40,030 bases of DNA from Acetobacteraceae bacterium (GTDB lineage Bacteria; Pseudomonadota; Alphaproteobacteria; Acetobacterales; Acetobacteraceae). The notes beneath the pieces are model-generated. The model saw only the letters and a program-made list of their open reading frames with translations, made no database searches and was not told the origin of the DNA. The number at the start of each line of letters is the position of its first letter. The first letter of the stretch is position 1. Both the position numbers and the translations under genes were made by a program. Positions 6,209 to 14,442 of the stretch are shown piece by piece. Where the stretch lies: contig CANJJS010000045.1 of assembly GCA_947474705.1 (NCBI GenBank), positions 1 to 40,030 on the forward strand. Direction: 5' to 3'.

Positions 6209-7921
6209 TCACGCCGCGCGCGCTGTCGATTTTTGGCGGGAGGCCGCGACACGCGCCCGCACCGCCTCGACCGCTGGCCCGCGTACCGTCAATGGTGCCC
6301 GCCCCAAAGCCTCCCACGCCCGCGCCACCGCGTTCGGCGACGGGACGAATTCGGGATACAGGCGAGTGACACCACTGTTCGCGAACGACTCCCAGCACCC
6401 CGTTTCCAAACAACTCTCCACCGTCAGCCCCTGGGCCCACAACGCCTCATGTACCGCCGCGCCCGTCTCGTCCGCCAGTTCGATGTGGTAATAAGTCACC
6501 GACACCGCCCGTTCCCGAACGATCGACACCCCGTCGATCAAATAACGAACGGGAATGAGAACATCGTCCACGAAGACAGCTTGATCCGGACTCAGAAAAA
6601 GGTCCGTATGCGGCGCCCCCGGCCCAAACGCCCCCGCCCGCACCCGCACCGGCCGCATGTCCTTCGGCTTCGGATGCGCCTCCAGCCGGACAGTGCGGTG
6701 CCCGATCCAGCGTATCAGGCGGTTGGGCCCATCGACGACAGGCACCTCGTCCCCCACCGCCAATGCCTCGACCGCCACCTCCCCCTGGGCCGTGAGGATT
6801 TTCGTGCCTTGCACGAAACATTGCACCGTGATCGCCGTCCCCGCCTGCAACGTCGCCTGGCCGTTGATATAGGTGGTGAAACCGGAAACCGTCGCGCCCT
6901 TGGTCCAGTTGACCAGATCGAACGTCAGCACATCGCCCGCGTTGCCGCTGACCTTCAACGTGTTCGACAACGGCGAGAGATTGAGAAGCTCCAGCTTCGT
7001 CAACGTCAAGGAATTGTTACCCGTGCCGGTCAGGTCGATCGCCTCGATATTCAGAAGCCTCAGATCCCCGATCGCGGTCAGGTTCAGCGACATCCCCGCC
7101 CCGTCCAGCGCCAGCGTGTCCGTGCCGGTCCCGCCATCCACCCGGACAAATGTCAGATCGGACACCGACAGCGTATCGTTGCCCGCCCCGCCGCTCAGCG
7201 CGTCGGCGCCGCCCTTGCCGGCCAGCGTATCGTCGCCCAGCCCACCCACCATGTCGTCGGCGGCGCCGGTGCCGCTGAAATTATCGCCCCCCGTGGTGCC
7301 CGCATGGGTAACGGTCGAAGTAAAATCCTTCCCGAACACCACATAAACCCTACCGCCCGCCACCACGGCCGCCGGAGACGCGCTGCGTACGCCCAACAAC
7401 AGATCGGCGAACCCGTCGCGGTTCACGTCGCCCGCCGAGGACACCGCCGCCCCCAACTGATCGCTCGCGCACTGGCCATTGACGACGAACCCGCCCGTGC
7501 CGGCGGCGATCGCGCTGAGCTGAATGACCGTGCCGAAACCGGACGTTTTCCCGAAAACCACATAAGCCCTGCCGCCGTTTGCCCCCGCCGGCGGATCGGC
7601 GAGGTTCGCGCCGACAATCAGATCGTCGATGCCGTCGCCATTCACATCGCCCGCCGAGGCCGCGGATTTGCCGGACCCGTCGGTTCCCGACTCCCCGTCG
7701 ACGACGAAACCGCCCGTGCCCGCGGCGATCGTGGTGAGCGCGAGCGTGGCGGCGAAAGCGGAGGTCTTCCCGAAGACCACATAGCTTCTGCCGGCGTCGG
7801 TTCCGCCGGCCGGATCGGCGCCGACGGCACTCACGATCAGGTCGGCGATTCCGTCGCCGTTCACGTCGCCCGCGGACGCAACGGAAAGACCGAACAAATC
7901 GCTCGCCGTCTGGCCGGTCAT
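6209..7921 (-). CDS. FG-GAP repeat, RTX and Hint-domain protein, probably secreted
   Basis: The 570-residue protein has three FG-GAP (beta-propeller blade) repeats with SAGDVNGDG calcium loops at about 1-70, 70-140 and 140-205. An RTX-like calcium region follows (GGLGDDTLAGKGGADALSGGAGNDTL, quoted in part: LSGGAGNDTL) at about 215-255. A Hint domain (CFVQGTKILTAQGEVAVEAL to about residue 520) and a short basic tail complete it. RTX repeats suggest type I export without a signal peptide. Hint domains of this type may self-cleave. The ATG at 7921 begins inside a blade: in-frame codons just upstream read HTGGFL, like the TGGFVV of the other blades, and are then closed by a stop. The 5' end therefore seems trimmed. 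No transporter genes are nearby. Confidence 0.82.
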   Translation of the reverse strand: MTGQTASDLFGLSVASAGDVNGDGIADLIVSAVGADPAGGTDAGRSYVVFGKTSAFAATLALTTIAAGTGGFVVDGESGTDGSGKSAASAGDVNGDGIDDLIVGANLADPPAGANGGRAYVVFGKTSGFGTVIQLSAIAAGTGGFVVNGQCASDQLGAAVSSAGDVNRDGFADLLLGVRSASPAAVVAGGRVYVVFGKDFTSTVTHAGTTGGDNFSGTGAADDMVGGLGDDTLAGKGGADALSGGAGNDTLSVSDLTFVRVDGGTGTDTLALDGAGMSLNLTAIGDLRLLNIEAIDLTGTGNNSLTLTKLELLNLSPLSNTLKVSGNAGDVLTFDLVNWTKGATVSGFTTYINGQATLQAGTAITVQCFVQGTKILTAQGEVAVEALAVGDEVPVVDGPNRLIRWIGHRTVRLEAHPKPKDMRPVRVRAGAFGPGAPHTDLFLSPDQAVFVDDVLIPVRYLIDGVSIVRERAVSVTYYHIELADETGAAVHEALWAQGLTVESCLETGCWESFANSGVTRLYPEFVPSPNAVARAWEALGRAPLTVRGPAVEAVRARVAASRQKSTARAA

Positions 7922-7968
7922 CAGGAAGCCGCCCGTATGCTTGTCGCGGACGCGACAAATTATTTCGT

Positions 7969-7987
7969 TCGGTTACAATGGAACCGA
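7969..7987. promoter_or_regulatory. Inverted repeat in AT-rich patch between divergent genes
   Basis: TCGGTT-ACAATGG-AACCGA is a perfect 6-bp inverted repeat followed on the plus strand by a T-run. It lies in an unusually AT-rich stretch between the Hint protein gene (minus) and the DinB-fold gene (plus). It could be an operator or a vestigial terminator; the upstream stop codon of the Hint frame lies in its left arm region. Confidence 0.25.
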
Positions 7988-8197
7988 TTTTTCGACGAGT
8001 CTCTATTTTTCCGCATACGGGAACGACCCGCCATCCATCGGAATCAGGCCGCGCGGGCGACCCCTAAGCGCGATCGGCCTTCATACGCCCAGAAACCACC
8101 GCGCCGCCTCCGCGCCGTCTTCCCCCGGACGTCCGGCCCGGGATATCGTCGCGCGCCGGACGGACACGCCACGGCCAGAAACAGGAGGACCGGTCCC

Positions 8198-8704
8198 ATG
8201 ATCACCCCCGCCTATATCCGCGTCATGGCGCGCTACAATTCCGAAATGAACCGCCGGATCTACGCCGCCGCGGCGCAACTGACGGACGAACAGCGCCGCG
8301 AGGACATCCGCCTGTTCTGGGGCTGCCTCCACGGCACGCTCTGCCATTTGCTCTGGGGCGACCGGCAATGGATGTCCCGCCTCGACAACTGGCCGCCCAA
8401 CACGGTGCCGAATCCCCAAAGCCCCACGCTGATCCACGATTTCGCCGAACTCCGCGCCGCCCGGATCGAGGCCGACGCGAAGCTCGAGGACTTCGCCAAC
8501 CGCATCGACGACGCCTGGCTGAACGAGGACCTGACCTGGTACAGCGGCGCCGCGAAGAAAACCCTCAGCCGCGAAAAGCGCGGCCTGATGGTCCACTTCT
8601 TCAACCACCAGACGCATCACCGCGGCCAGGCCCATGCCGCGCTGACCATGCGCGGCGTCGATCCCGGCGACACCGATCTGTTCCTGGTCATTCCGGATTT
8701 GTGA
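8198..8704 (+). CDS. DinB-superfamily (YfiT/DinB fold) metalloprotein
   Basis: A 168-residue four-helix-bundle protein of the DinB family. Likely metal ligands are His50 in CHLLWGD and the HxxxH pair His137/His141 in FFNHQTHHRGQ, matching the three-histidine site of the family. The N-terminus (ARYNSEMNRRIYAAA) is typical. ACAGGAGGAC lies 8-17 bases before the ATG at 8198, which fixes the start. Members include damage-inducible proteins and thiol-dependent transferases using bacillithiol, mycothiol or glutathione, and many have no known reaction. The gene stands alone, divergent from the Hint protein. The longer upstream open frame is not coding. Confidence 0.88.
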   Translation: MITPAYIRVMARYNSEMNRRIYAAAAQLTDEQRREDIRLFWGCLHGTLCHLLWGDRQWMSRLDNWPPNTVPNPQSPTLIHDFAELRAARIEADAKLEDFANRIDDAWLNEDLTWYSGAAKKTLSREKRGLMVHFFNHQTHHRGQAHAALTMRGVDPGDTDLFLVIPDL

Positions 8705-8817
8705 CCCGGCGAGACTCGTTGCGTCCGAAACCGGACGACGGCTGGCGAACCGGCGCGCGCCTCGATAAGACGGCTCCGCCGCCGCGGCTGTCGCGGCGGC
8801 ACGCCATGGGAGATCGA

Positions 8818-9423
8818 ATGGACCGCCTGTTGGAAGGGTATCGCCGCTTCCGCCGCGATCGCTGGCCGGAACGCCGCCGCTTGTTCGAAACCCTCGCCGA
8901 TATGGGCCAGGCGCCGCGGGCGCTGGTGATCTCCTGCGCCGATAGCCGGGTGGACCCGGGCATGATTTTCGACGCCGCGCCGGGCGAGTTGTTGGTGGTC
9001 CGCAACGTCGCCAACCTGGTGCCGCCCTATGCCCCCGACGGCGCCTATCACGGCACCAGCGCGGCGCTGGAATTCGCCGTCCGCGTCCTGAAAGTGCCGG
9101 ATATTCTGGTCATGGGACACGCGTTATGCGGCGGCGTCAGGGCGATGCTGGAGGGCGCTCCAGAGGCCTCCGACTTCATCGCGCCCTGGATCGGGCTGGC
9201 CGCGCGGGCGCGGGACCGGGCGCTGGCGTGCGCCGATCCGTCGGACCGGCAATTATGTTGCGAGCAGGAGACGATCGCGCTGTCGCTCGACAATTTGCGG
9301 AGCTTTCCCTGGATCGCCGAGAGCGTCGCGGCGGGGGTGCTGCGTGTCACCGGGATGCACTTCGACATCCGGACAGGCGAATTGAGCCAGTTTGGCCCGG
9401 ACGGCCGGTTCGCGCCCCCCTGA
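8818..9423 (+). CDS. Beta-class carbonic anhydrase
   Basis: The 201-residue enzyme interconverts carbon dioxide and bicarbonate in the cytoplasm. The zinc site is complete: Cys40 in SCADSRVDP (with the Asp42-Arg44 dyad), and His101 and Cys104 in MGHALCGGV. RNVANLVPPY and GTSAALEFAV are the other signature segments. The ATG at 8818 is preferred over the one at 8806 because GGGAGA lies 4-9 bases before it; the earlier start would add only MGDR. The gene is convergent with the EAL-domain gene, separated by 62 bases that hold a triplicated hairpin sequence. Confidence 0.92.
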   Translation: MDRLLEGYRRFRRDRWPERRRLFETLADMGQAPRALVISCADSRVDPGMIFDAAPGELLVVRNVANLVPPYAPDGAYHGTSAALEFAVRVLKVPDILVMGHALCGGVRAMLEGAPEASDFIAPWIGLAARARDRALACADPSDRQLCCEQETIALSLDNLRSFPWIAESVAAGVLRVTGMHFDIRTGELSQFGPDGRFAPP

Positions 9424-9448
9424 ACCGTCCCCCCTTAAGCCAGGGCCG

Positions 9449-9498
9449 CGCGCGATGTCAGTCGCGCGATGTCAGTCGCGCGATGTCAGTCGCGCGAG
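9449..9498. repeat. 3.5-copy tandem repeat of a 14-base hairpin unit (CGCGCGATGTCAGT)
   Basis: Three perfect copies start at 9449, 9463 and 9477, followed by a partial copy. Each junction can fold as GCGCGA-TGTCAG-TCGCGC, so the array forms three successive hairpins. The array overlaps the stop codon (9486-9488) of the minus-strand EAL gene and sits at the 3' end of the convergent carbonic anhydrase gene. It may act as a terminator or mRNA-end stabiliser for both genes; the absence of a T-run makes a simple intrinsic terminator uncertain. Confidence 0.8.
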
Positions 9499-11336
9499 CC
9501 CAGGAGGACGGGGGAAAGGTCGGCGGCGGGCGCGGGCGGGCGGATCCAGTCGCCCTGACCGTAAGTGCAGCCAAGGACTCGCGCGGTTTCAAGCGTCGCC
9601 TCCGCCTCGATCCCTTTGGCCACCACTTCCAGCCCCATGGCGTGGCTAAGTTGCACGACCGCGCGGAAGAAACGGTTGCTTTCGGAGCCCCGGGCCAGCG
9701 GGCGGACCAGGGACCCGTCGATTTTCACTTTGTCCAGTGGCAGCGCGCGCAACAGACACAGGTCGGTATGGCCCGTGCCGAAATCGTCCAGCGCCAGGGA
9801 CACGCCCAACACGCGCAACCCCTCCATCGTGGTCTGGGCCGCCCGTGAGTCGAGATCGACGCCCTCCTCCCGGATTTCCATTTCCAGCCGCGTGCCATCG
9901 AACCCGGTCTCGGCCAGGATCGCGGCGAGGTCCGATGGCAATGCCGTGTCCTGGATATCGTGTTCGGAAAGATTAACCGACAGTCCGGCCTCGGCGGGCC
10001 AGGCGCCGGCGGTCGCGCAGGCCTGGCGGAGCACCACGCGGAGCAAGGCCCCGGCGGCGCCGATTTCTTCCGCCAAGGGAACAAAGGCGGCGGGTTCCAG
10101 CAATCCATGTTCGGGGTGCGCCCACCGCGCCAGCACTTCGAAGCCCCACACCGCGCCACCGGTCAGGCGCACGATCGGTTGATACCAGGGCACGATCTGA
10201 CCGGCCGCGATGGCCATGGGCAGCGCGTCGCGCAGTGCCCGCTTCCGGGCTTCCGCCGCGCCCATCTCGGGCTCGTAAAACCGGTACGAACCCGGCCCGG
10301 CCGCGCGTGCCCGATCCAGCGCGAGGGTGGCGGCTTCCAACAGGTCCCCCGTATGGGCGCCATCGCGCGGGCTCGCGGCGATGCCGATCGAGATGGCGGC
10401 CTCCAGGGTCTGGCCGTCGAGATGGCGGGGCTCGCCGAGCAGGCGTAACAGGTCGCGAACGCGGGCGGCGATGCCCTGGTCGCCCTCCATGGGCCGCATC
10501 GCGATGGCGAAACCCGCGGTCCCGAACCCGGCGATCGCGGGATCGCGGAAACATGCGGCGCCCAGGCGTTGGGCCATGTCGCGCGCGAGGGTCGCGCCGG
10601 TGCCGTCGTCGCTCCAGGCCTGACCGATGCGCAGGACATGGAGGCCGAGGTCCTCGGCCAAAAGGCGTTCGACCGTGGCGCGAAAGGCGGCTTCGCTGGG
10701 CAATCCGGTGACCGGATCCGCCATGGGCAGCCGGTCGAGCCGGCCCATGGCGTCGCGCAGGCGTTCCTCGGCCTGGCGGCGTCCGGTGACATCGCGCAGG
10801 ATCGCGACCGCGCCGCCGTCTTCGGGAATATGCCGGTAACGGGCCTCGATCCAGACCATGCGTCCGCCGCGATGGAGCCCGCGCCAGGTCGCGTCGCGCA
10901 CGGGCTCGGCGGCGCCCAGCGCGGCGAGGGTGCGGCGGAGTTTGTCGCGATCTTCGGGATGGACGAGGTCCAAGGCGGGGCGGGACAGAATTTCATCGAC
11001 GCCATAACCGAAGACATCCAGGCAGGCGGGCGACACGAAGACCCGCGTCCAGTTGCAATCGAGGCGCATGAGGACGTCGGAAACATTTTCGGCGACGAGG
11101 CGATGGAAGGCGAGATCCGCGCTGGCGGCGGACGCCGGCGGGGGCTCCGGCGCGGCGATAACGCCGGACCTGGGCGCCGCGGGCGGTTGTGCCTCGCCCC
11201 GGTCTCCCTCCGGCGGCGCGGCGGTGGCACCGGACGCATCGGCCCGGCCACCCCGCGCGAGGTACCAGGCAAGCGCGCCACCGGTCAGGGCGGAGGCCGG
11301 CATGCCCAGAAGCGCGGCGAGCGACACGTCCGTCAT
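9486..11336 (-). CDS. PAS-GGDEF-EAL protein with degenerate catalytic motifs
   Basis: The 616-residue product has a hydrophobic N-terminal segment (about 6-27), a Pro/Ala linker, a PAS domain (about 75-200), a GGDEF-like domain (about 205-345) and an EAL domain (about 355-605). In the GGDEF part the signature is replaced by FGTAGF, so cyclase activity is unlikely. In the EAL part FEVLARW, NLSEHD, EMEIRE, DDFGTG, KIDGSL and GCTYGQGD are present. The Glu normally found in VVAEG, 36 residues after the KID lysine, is Lys (VVAKG). Loss of this metal-site Glu usually abolishes phosphodiesterase activity. It may therefore be a c-di-GMP sensor or scaffold. The start ATG 11336 gives a short membrane anchor; the longer frame upstream has no family sequence. 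Confidence 0.85.
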   Translation of the reverse strand: MTDVSLAALLGMPASALTGGALAWYLARGGRADASGATAAPPEGDRGEAQPPAAPRSGVIAAPEPPPASAASADLAFHRLVAENVSDVLMRLDCNWTRVFVSPACLDVFGYGVDEILSRPALDLVHPEDRDKLRRTLAALGAAEPVRDATWRGLHRGGRMVWIEARYRHIPEDGGAVAILRDVTGRRQAEERLRDAMGRLDRLPMADPVTGLPSEAAFRATVERLLAEDLGLHVLRIGQAWSDDGTGATLARDMAQRLGAACFRDPAIAGFGTAGFAIAMRPMEGDQGIAARVRDLLRLLGEPRHLDGQTLEAAISIGIAASPRDGAHTGDLLEAATLALDRARAAGPGSYRFYEPEMGAAEARKRALRDALPMAIAAGQIVPWYQPIVRLTGGAVWGFEVLARWAHPEHGLLEPAAFVPLAEEIGAAGALLRVVLRQACATAGAWPAEAGLSVNLSEHDIQDTALPSDLAAILAETGFDGTRLEMEIREEGVDLDSRAAQTTMEGLRVLGVSLALDDFGTGHTDLCLLRALPLDKVKIDGSLVRPLARGSESNRFFRAVVQLSHAMGLEVVAKGIEAEATLETARVLGCTYGQGDWIRPPAPAADLSPVLLGSRD

Positions 11337-11626
11337 CCCGGACGTCCCATTGGCTGTCCAATTCTGCGGGCGGCGGCGAGGAAAGGCACGCGCATGGCGG
11401 ATGTCCTGGGCGGTTTCGCCCCCCGGTATACGCCCCAGAAGTAAACCAATCGCTAAGAGCCCGACTCGAATCGGGCCATGACGAGGAGAGTGCGTGCCAG
11501 ACCGCGGATTTTCATTCCGCGGATGTACGGCCACCGTAGGATCGAGCCGGGGGATGACGAACCGGTGGAGAGTCAATCTTTCAGCCGGTTGATACTATAC
11601 CCGGTCCGATGAAGGCGAAGCGGCGG

Positions 11627-12106
11627 TCACGCGCGCGCGTGACCGCGGAAAAATCCAAGAAACGGACCGGGCGGGACGAAGCCTTCCAGCCGCCCGCGCT
11701 CCGACCCATCGGGCCCAAACACCTGAAGCGTCGGCGTTCCCACGATCTTCATTCGTTTCGACTGCGCTTTTTCCGGCAGGCGCACGCCATCCGTGAACAT
11801 CACCTCTCGCGCGCCCGCGATATCCAATTGCACCACCGAAACATGCGCCCGCATGAACGCCGCGACCTCGGGATCGGCGAAGGTTTCCCGGTGCATGCGT
11901 GTGCAAAAAGAACAACCGGGCAGTTCCCACAGAACCGCCAGACACCGGCCCGACGCGACGGCCTCCGCCAAATCTTCCGGCAATTCCAGAAAGCTATCCA
12001 GAAACCACGGTTCCCGAAGCAGACCGTCCCCGCCCGGCGAGGCCCCCCGCGCCGCCGTGGCGAACCCGGCCGCCCCCTGCGCCAAAAGCAACCGCCGCCC
12101 GATCAT
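11627..12106 (-). CDS. Thioredoxin-fold protein of the sox locus (SoxW/SoxS-like)
   Basis: A 159-residue thioredoxin-like protein with an N-terminal export signal (RRLLLAQGAAGFATAARGA). The redox pair is Cys65-Ser-Phe-Cys68 in ELPGCSFCTRM, and the cis-Pro loop is VGTPTL. Proteins of this type in sox clusters are periplasmic thiol reductants that keep SoxYZ and other components active. Its ATG overlaps the soxX stop (12103-12106), so it is the last gene of a soxA-soxX-thioredoxin operon. Whether to name it soxW or soxS is not settled by sequence alone. Confidence 0.82.
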   Translation of the reverse strand: MIGRRLLLAQGAAGFATAARGASPGGDGLLREPWFLDSFLELPEDLAEAVASGRCLAVLWELPGCSFCTRMHRETFADPEVAAFMRAHVSVVQLDIAGAREVMFTDGVRLPEKAQSKRMKIVGTPTLQVFGPDGSERGRLEGFVPPGPFLGFFRGHARA

Positions 12107-12717
12107 GGCGCGTTCACCGGCGAGTCACGCGCCATGAGGTAAGCGGTCAGGTCCTTGATTTGCTGCTCGTTCAGCACGCGATTGTGACCGAAACGCGGCA
12201 TACTGGAACAGGCCCATGTCGCCTGCGCATTGAAAATTTTCGCGTAAACGACGCGCGCCGCCTCCGCCCCGAAGTCGCGCGATTTGCCATAACCCGCGAG
12301 CGTCGGGCCAAGCGTGCCGTGACTGATCTCCTTCGGGTCGATCTGATGGCAGGCATAGCAGTTGCCGCCACTCGCGACCCCCGGCGCATCGGAAAACTGG
12401 CCCCCTTGCCCATTCTGGGCAATCGCGGCGCCACGCCGCCAATCGCCGATCACGCCACCGTCGGCGGGATACACGATGGTCCCGGCTTCGCGCGCCTGGA
12501 TCGCGGCGGCCTCCGCCGGCGCCGGTTCGTTGCGGCTGAGGCTGCATTGCCGCTGAGTCTCATCCTGAACGACCCGGGCACGCCAGGCCTCTGGTGCCTG
12601 AGAGAAAGTCGCGGCGACCGTTTTTTCGACCAGCGCCGGGTCCGCTCGCGGGGTTTCCGCGTGCGCGGCGGCCAGGAAACCGGACAGGACCGGGATGGCG
12701 ATAAGGACAACACGCAT
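12103..12717 (-). CDS. soxX: SoxX, monoheme cytochrome c of the thiosulfate-oxidising complex
   Basis: The 204-residue periplasmic cytochrome has a signal peptide (VVLIAIPVLSGFLAAAHA), one c-type heme site CYACH (Cys120, Cys123, His124) and a distal Met ligand at Met173 in CSSMPRFG. With SoxA it forms SoxXA, which oxidatively attaches thiosulfate to the SoxY cysteine. The ATG at 12717 lies 5 bases after the soxA stop, with GGTGAGAG upstream. The open frame continues far upstream, overlapping soxA, but that part is not coding. The soxA-soxX-thioredoxin order is transcribed divergently from soxYZB. Confidence 0.92.
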   Translation of the reverse strand: MRVVLIAIPVLSGFLAAAHAETPRADPALVEKTVAATFSQAPEAWRARVVQDETQRQCSLSRNEPAPAEAAAIQAREAGTIVYPADGGVIGDWRRGAAIAQNGQGGQFSDAPGVASGGNCYACHQIDPKEISHGTLGPTLAGYGKSRDFGAEAARVVYAKIFNAQATWACSSMPRFGHNRVLNEQQIKDLTAYLMARDSPVNAP

Positions 12718-12722
12718 GACTC

Positions 12723-13532
12723 TCACCGTTTGATCGAGGGCACGGCGATGGTGGCGCCTTCGGCGTTGCTGGCCAGAAACACCGTCAGCGCCGTTAATCC
12801 ATCGGAAAGATAATCCGGACCGGGCATGCGCATTTGCCGGTAACAATCCCACAGACGATGCTGCATGGTGCGGGTTTGACTTTGCGACACACGATAAGTC
12901 GGCCAGGATCCCATCGTTTCTCTCGCTTCGGGGCCCGGTTTCGTGAAATTGGGCAGCGCCTGCAAACGGATGCGCCGTCCGTCCTCGCCATGACAGGTGG
13001 CGCAAGAGAAATCGTTAATCGCCGAACGCCGGAAGAACATCGCCTCCCCGATCGCCCGCGTTTCTCTTTCCTTCGGATGCGTCAAAGGAACCGCGAGTTT
13101 CATTCCCTGCGATTTGTTCGCGATGAAAGCGACCAGATCCTCCATGTCGCTGGTTTTGCCCGGACCGCCGAAACGGCGTGCCACGACGTCCTTGGTATCG
13201 AGGTCCTGCAATGCGCGCATGCAGAAGAACAAACGTTGCTCAAGATCCATGACGCGATCCGCGTCGGCGAAGTAACGTGGAAGCTTCGCATAGGCGCCTT
13301 CCAGCACACCGGCCCCCAGCCCAAGGTCGCACCGTTCCAGCGAAACATTTTTCGTTCCACGCGCGGCCGTCCAAAGCTTCTCGCCGCGATCCACGGCGAG
13401 ATAACCCGGATTGGCCATGGGATCGGCGATCATGGACCGGTAACGTTCAATCTCCTTCTCGCTCTCCTCCTGTGCCGCCACGGGAACCACGGCGACAAGC
13501 AGGAGCAGCAAAGATATTGAAACCCAACGCAT
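12723..13532 (-). CDS. soxA: SoxA, cytochrome c subunit of SoxXA (single-heme type)
   Basis: The 269-residue protein has a clean signal peptide cut after VVPVAA. The C-terminal domain carries the heme site CATCH (Cys177, Cys180, His181) and the active-site cysteine Cys230 in LWDCYRQMR, the residue that becomes a persulfide. The N-terminal domain has Cys68 and Cys104 but no CxxCH, so this is the monoheme class with a disulfide in place of the first heme. Paired with SoxX it conjugates thiosulfate to SoxYZ. GGAGG lies 7-11 bases before the ATG. The gene opens the minus-strand operon and faces soxY across a 127-base gap. Confidence 0.93.
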   Translation of the reverse strand: MRWVSISLLLLLVAVVPVAAQEESEKEIERYRSMIADPMANPGYLAVDRGEKLWTAARGTKNVSLERCDLGLGAGVLEGAYAKLPRYFADADRVMDLEQRLFFCMRALQDLDTKDVVARRFGGPGKTSDMEDLVAFIANKSQGMKLAVPLTHPKERETRAIGEAMFFRRSAINDFSCATCHGEDGRRIRLQALPNFTKPGPEARETMGSWPTYRVSQSQTRTMQHRLWDCYRQMRMPGPDYLSDGLTALTVFLASNAEGATIAVPSIKR

Positions 13533-13583
13533 CCGATTGCCTCCGCGCCGGCCGGCCGCCGGACGAACTTTATGTGGGGTACA

Positions 13584-13611
13584 GCTTTACAGTCCCATAT
13601 TGGCAAGTCAA
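13584..13611 (-). promoter_or_regulatory. Candidate promoter for the soxA-soxX operon in the divergent sox gap
   Basis: On the minus strand TTGACT (13611-13606) and TAAAGC (13589-13584) are separated by 16 bases, about 50 bases before the soxA ATG. A plus-strand TTTACA at 13586-13591 could serve soxY, but its -10 box is poor. No sox regulator gene is present in the window and no clear operator palindrome was found. Confidence 0.3.
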
Positions 13612-13659
13612 TGTATGAACATGCGCCGGAACGGCCTGGCGGGAGACAGAGGAGTCCAC

Positions 13660-14118
13660 ATGCGAAGCGCGGCTTCAGGCGCGGCGGCCTTGCAACGCCG
13701 CGTATTTCTGACCCTTACCGGGGCGAGTCTTCTCGCCGCGCCCTGGGCGCGCGGCGCCTGGGCCGACGTCCCGGAGATGAAAAAATTACTGGCGGGACGC
13801 ACACCGAAACAAGGCGGAATCACACTCGACGTCCCCGCGATCGCCGAAAATGGCATGGTCGTACCGCTGAACATCGCGGCCGAAAGCCCCATGACGGACG
13901 CCGATCACATCAAGACACTTCACGTGTTCGCCGAAGGCAACCCCAACCCAATGGTCGCCAGCTTTTCCTTCACCCCGGAATGCGGCCGCGCCGCCGCCTC
14001 GACCCGCATGCGCCTCGCGCAAACACAAAACATCGTTGTGCTCGCGGAAACATCCACCGGCGAGGTGCGCGTCGCGAACGCCGAGGTCAAGGTCACCATC
14101 GGCGGTTGCGGCGGTTAA
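13660..14118 (+). CDS. soxY: SoxY, covalent sulfur carrier subunit
   Basis: This 152-residue protein ends in the hallmark GGCGG tail; Cys150 carries the sulfur intermediates during thiosulfate oxidation. The N-terminus contains RRVFLTLTGASLLAAPWARGAWA, shown here in part as RRVFLTLTG, a twin-arginine export signal, as expected for a SoxY folded with SoxZ before export. Three in-frame ATGs exist (13615, 13621, 13660). The last is chosen because GGAG lies 6 bases upstream and the earlier starts put extra residues before the Tat motif. soxZ follows after 13 bases, so SoxY and SoxZ would be co-translated. Confidence 0.93.
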   Translation: MRSAASGAAALQRRVFLTLTGASLLAAPWARGAWADVPEMKKLLAGRTPKQGGITLDVPAIAENGMVVPLNIAAESPMTDADHIKTLHVFAEGNPNPMVASFSFTPECGRAAASTRMRLAQTQNIVVLAETSTGEVRVANAEVKVTIGGCGG

Positions 14119-14131
14119 GGGAGAAACGATC

Positions 14132-14425
14132 ATGGCCACACCCACACCGCGCATCCGGCTTCCCGCGACCGCCAAAGCCGGCGAAATCGTCGAGATCAAA
14201 ACCCTGATCTCCCACGACATGGAATCCGGCCAGCGCAAGGACGCCGAAGGCAAAATCGTTCCGCGCAAAATCATCAACCGCTTCGAGGCCCGGTTCGCCG
14301 ACAAACTGGTCTTCGCCGCCGACTGGAATCCCTCGGTCTCGGCGAATCCCTACCAGTCGTTTTTCATGAAAGTCACGGTATCCGGAGAATTCGCGTTCTC
14401 CTGGTTCGACGACGATGGCAGCGTA
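14132..14425 (+). pseudogene. soxZ: soxZ, 5' part (codons 1-98), interrupted by foreign DNA
   Basis: The reading frame from ATG 14132 (AAGGGAGAA upstream) encodes a normal SoxZ through IKTLISHDMESG, NRFEARF, ANPYQSFFMK and WFDDDGSV. After GTA at 14423-14425 the sequence becomes unrelated, and the frame runs on through a Pro/Arg-rich tail to a stop at 14516-14518. The missing end (YKATAKIAVA and stop) is found at 15780-15812. SoxZ is the partner of SoxY and presents substrates to SoxXA and SoxB; the last beta strand of its Ig-like fold is lost here. The altered 128-residue product would probably misfold. Confidence 0.9.
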
Positions 14426-14442
14426 ACCGGGCGCCCGAATAT

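Noticed and set aside
5732-8197. A long plus-strand open frame leading into the DinB-fold gene
   Set aside because: It overlaps the second GNAT domain and lies antisense to the Hint protein. The DinB product has a strong ribosome site and family start at 8198.
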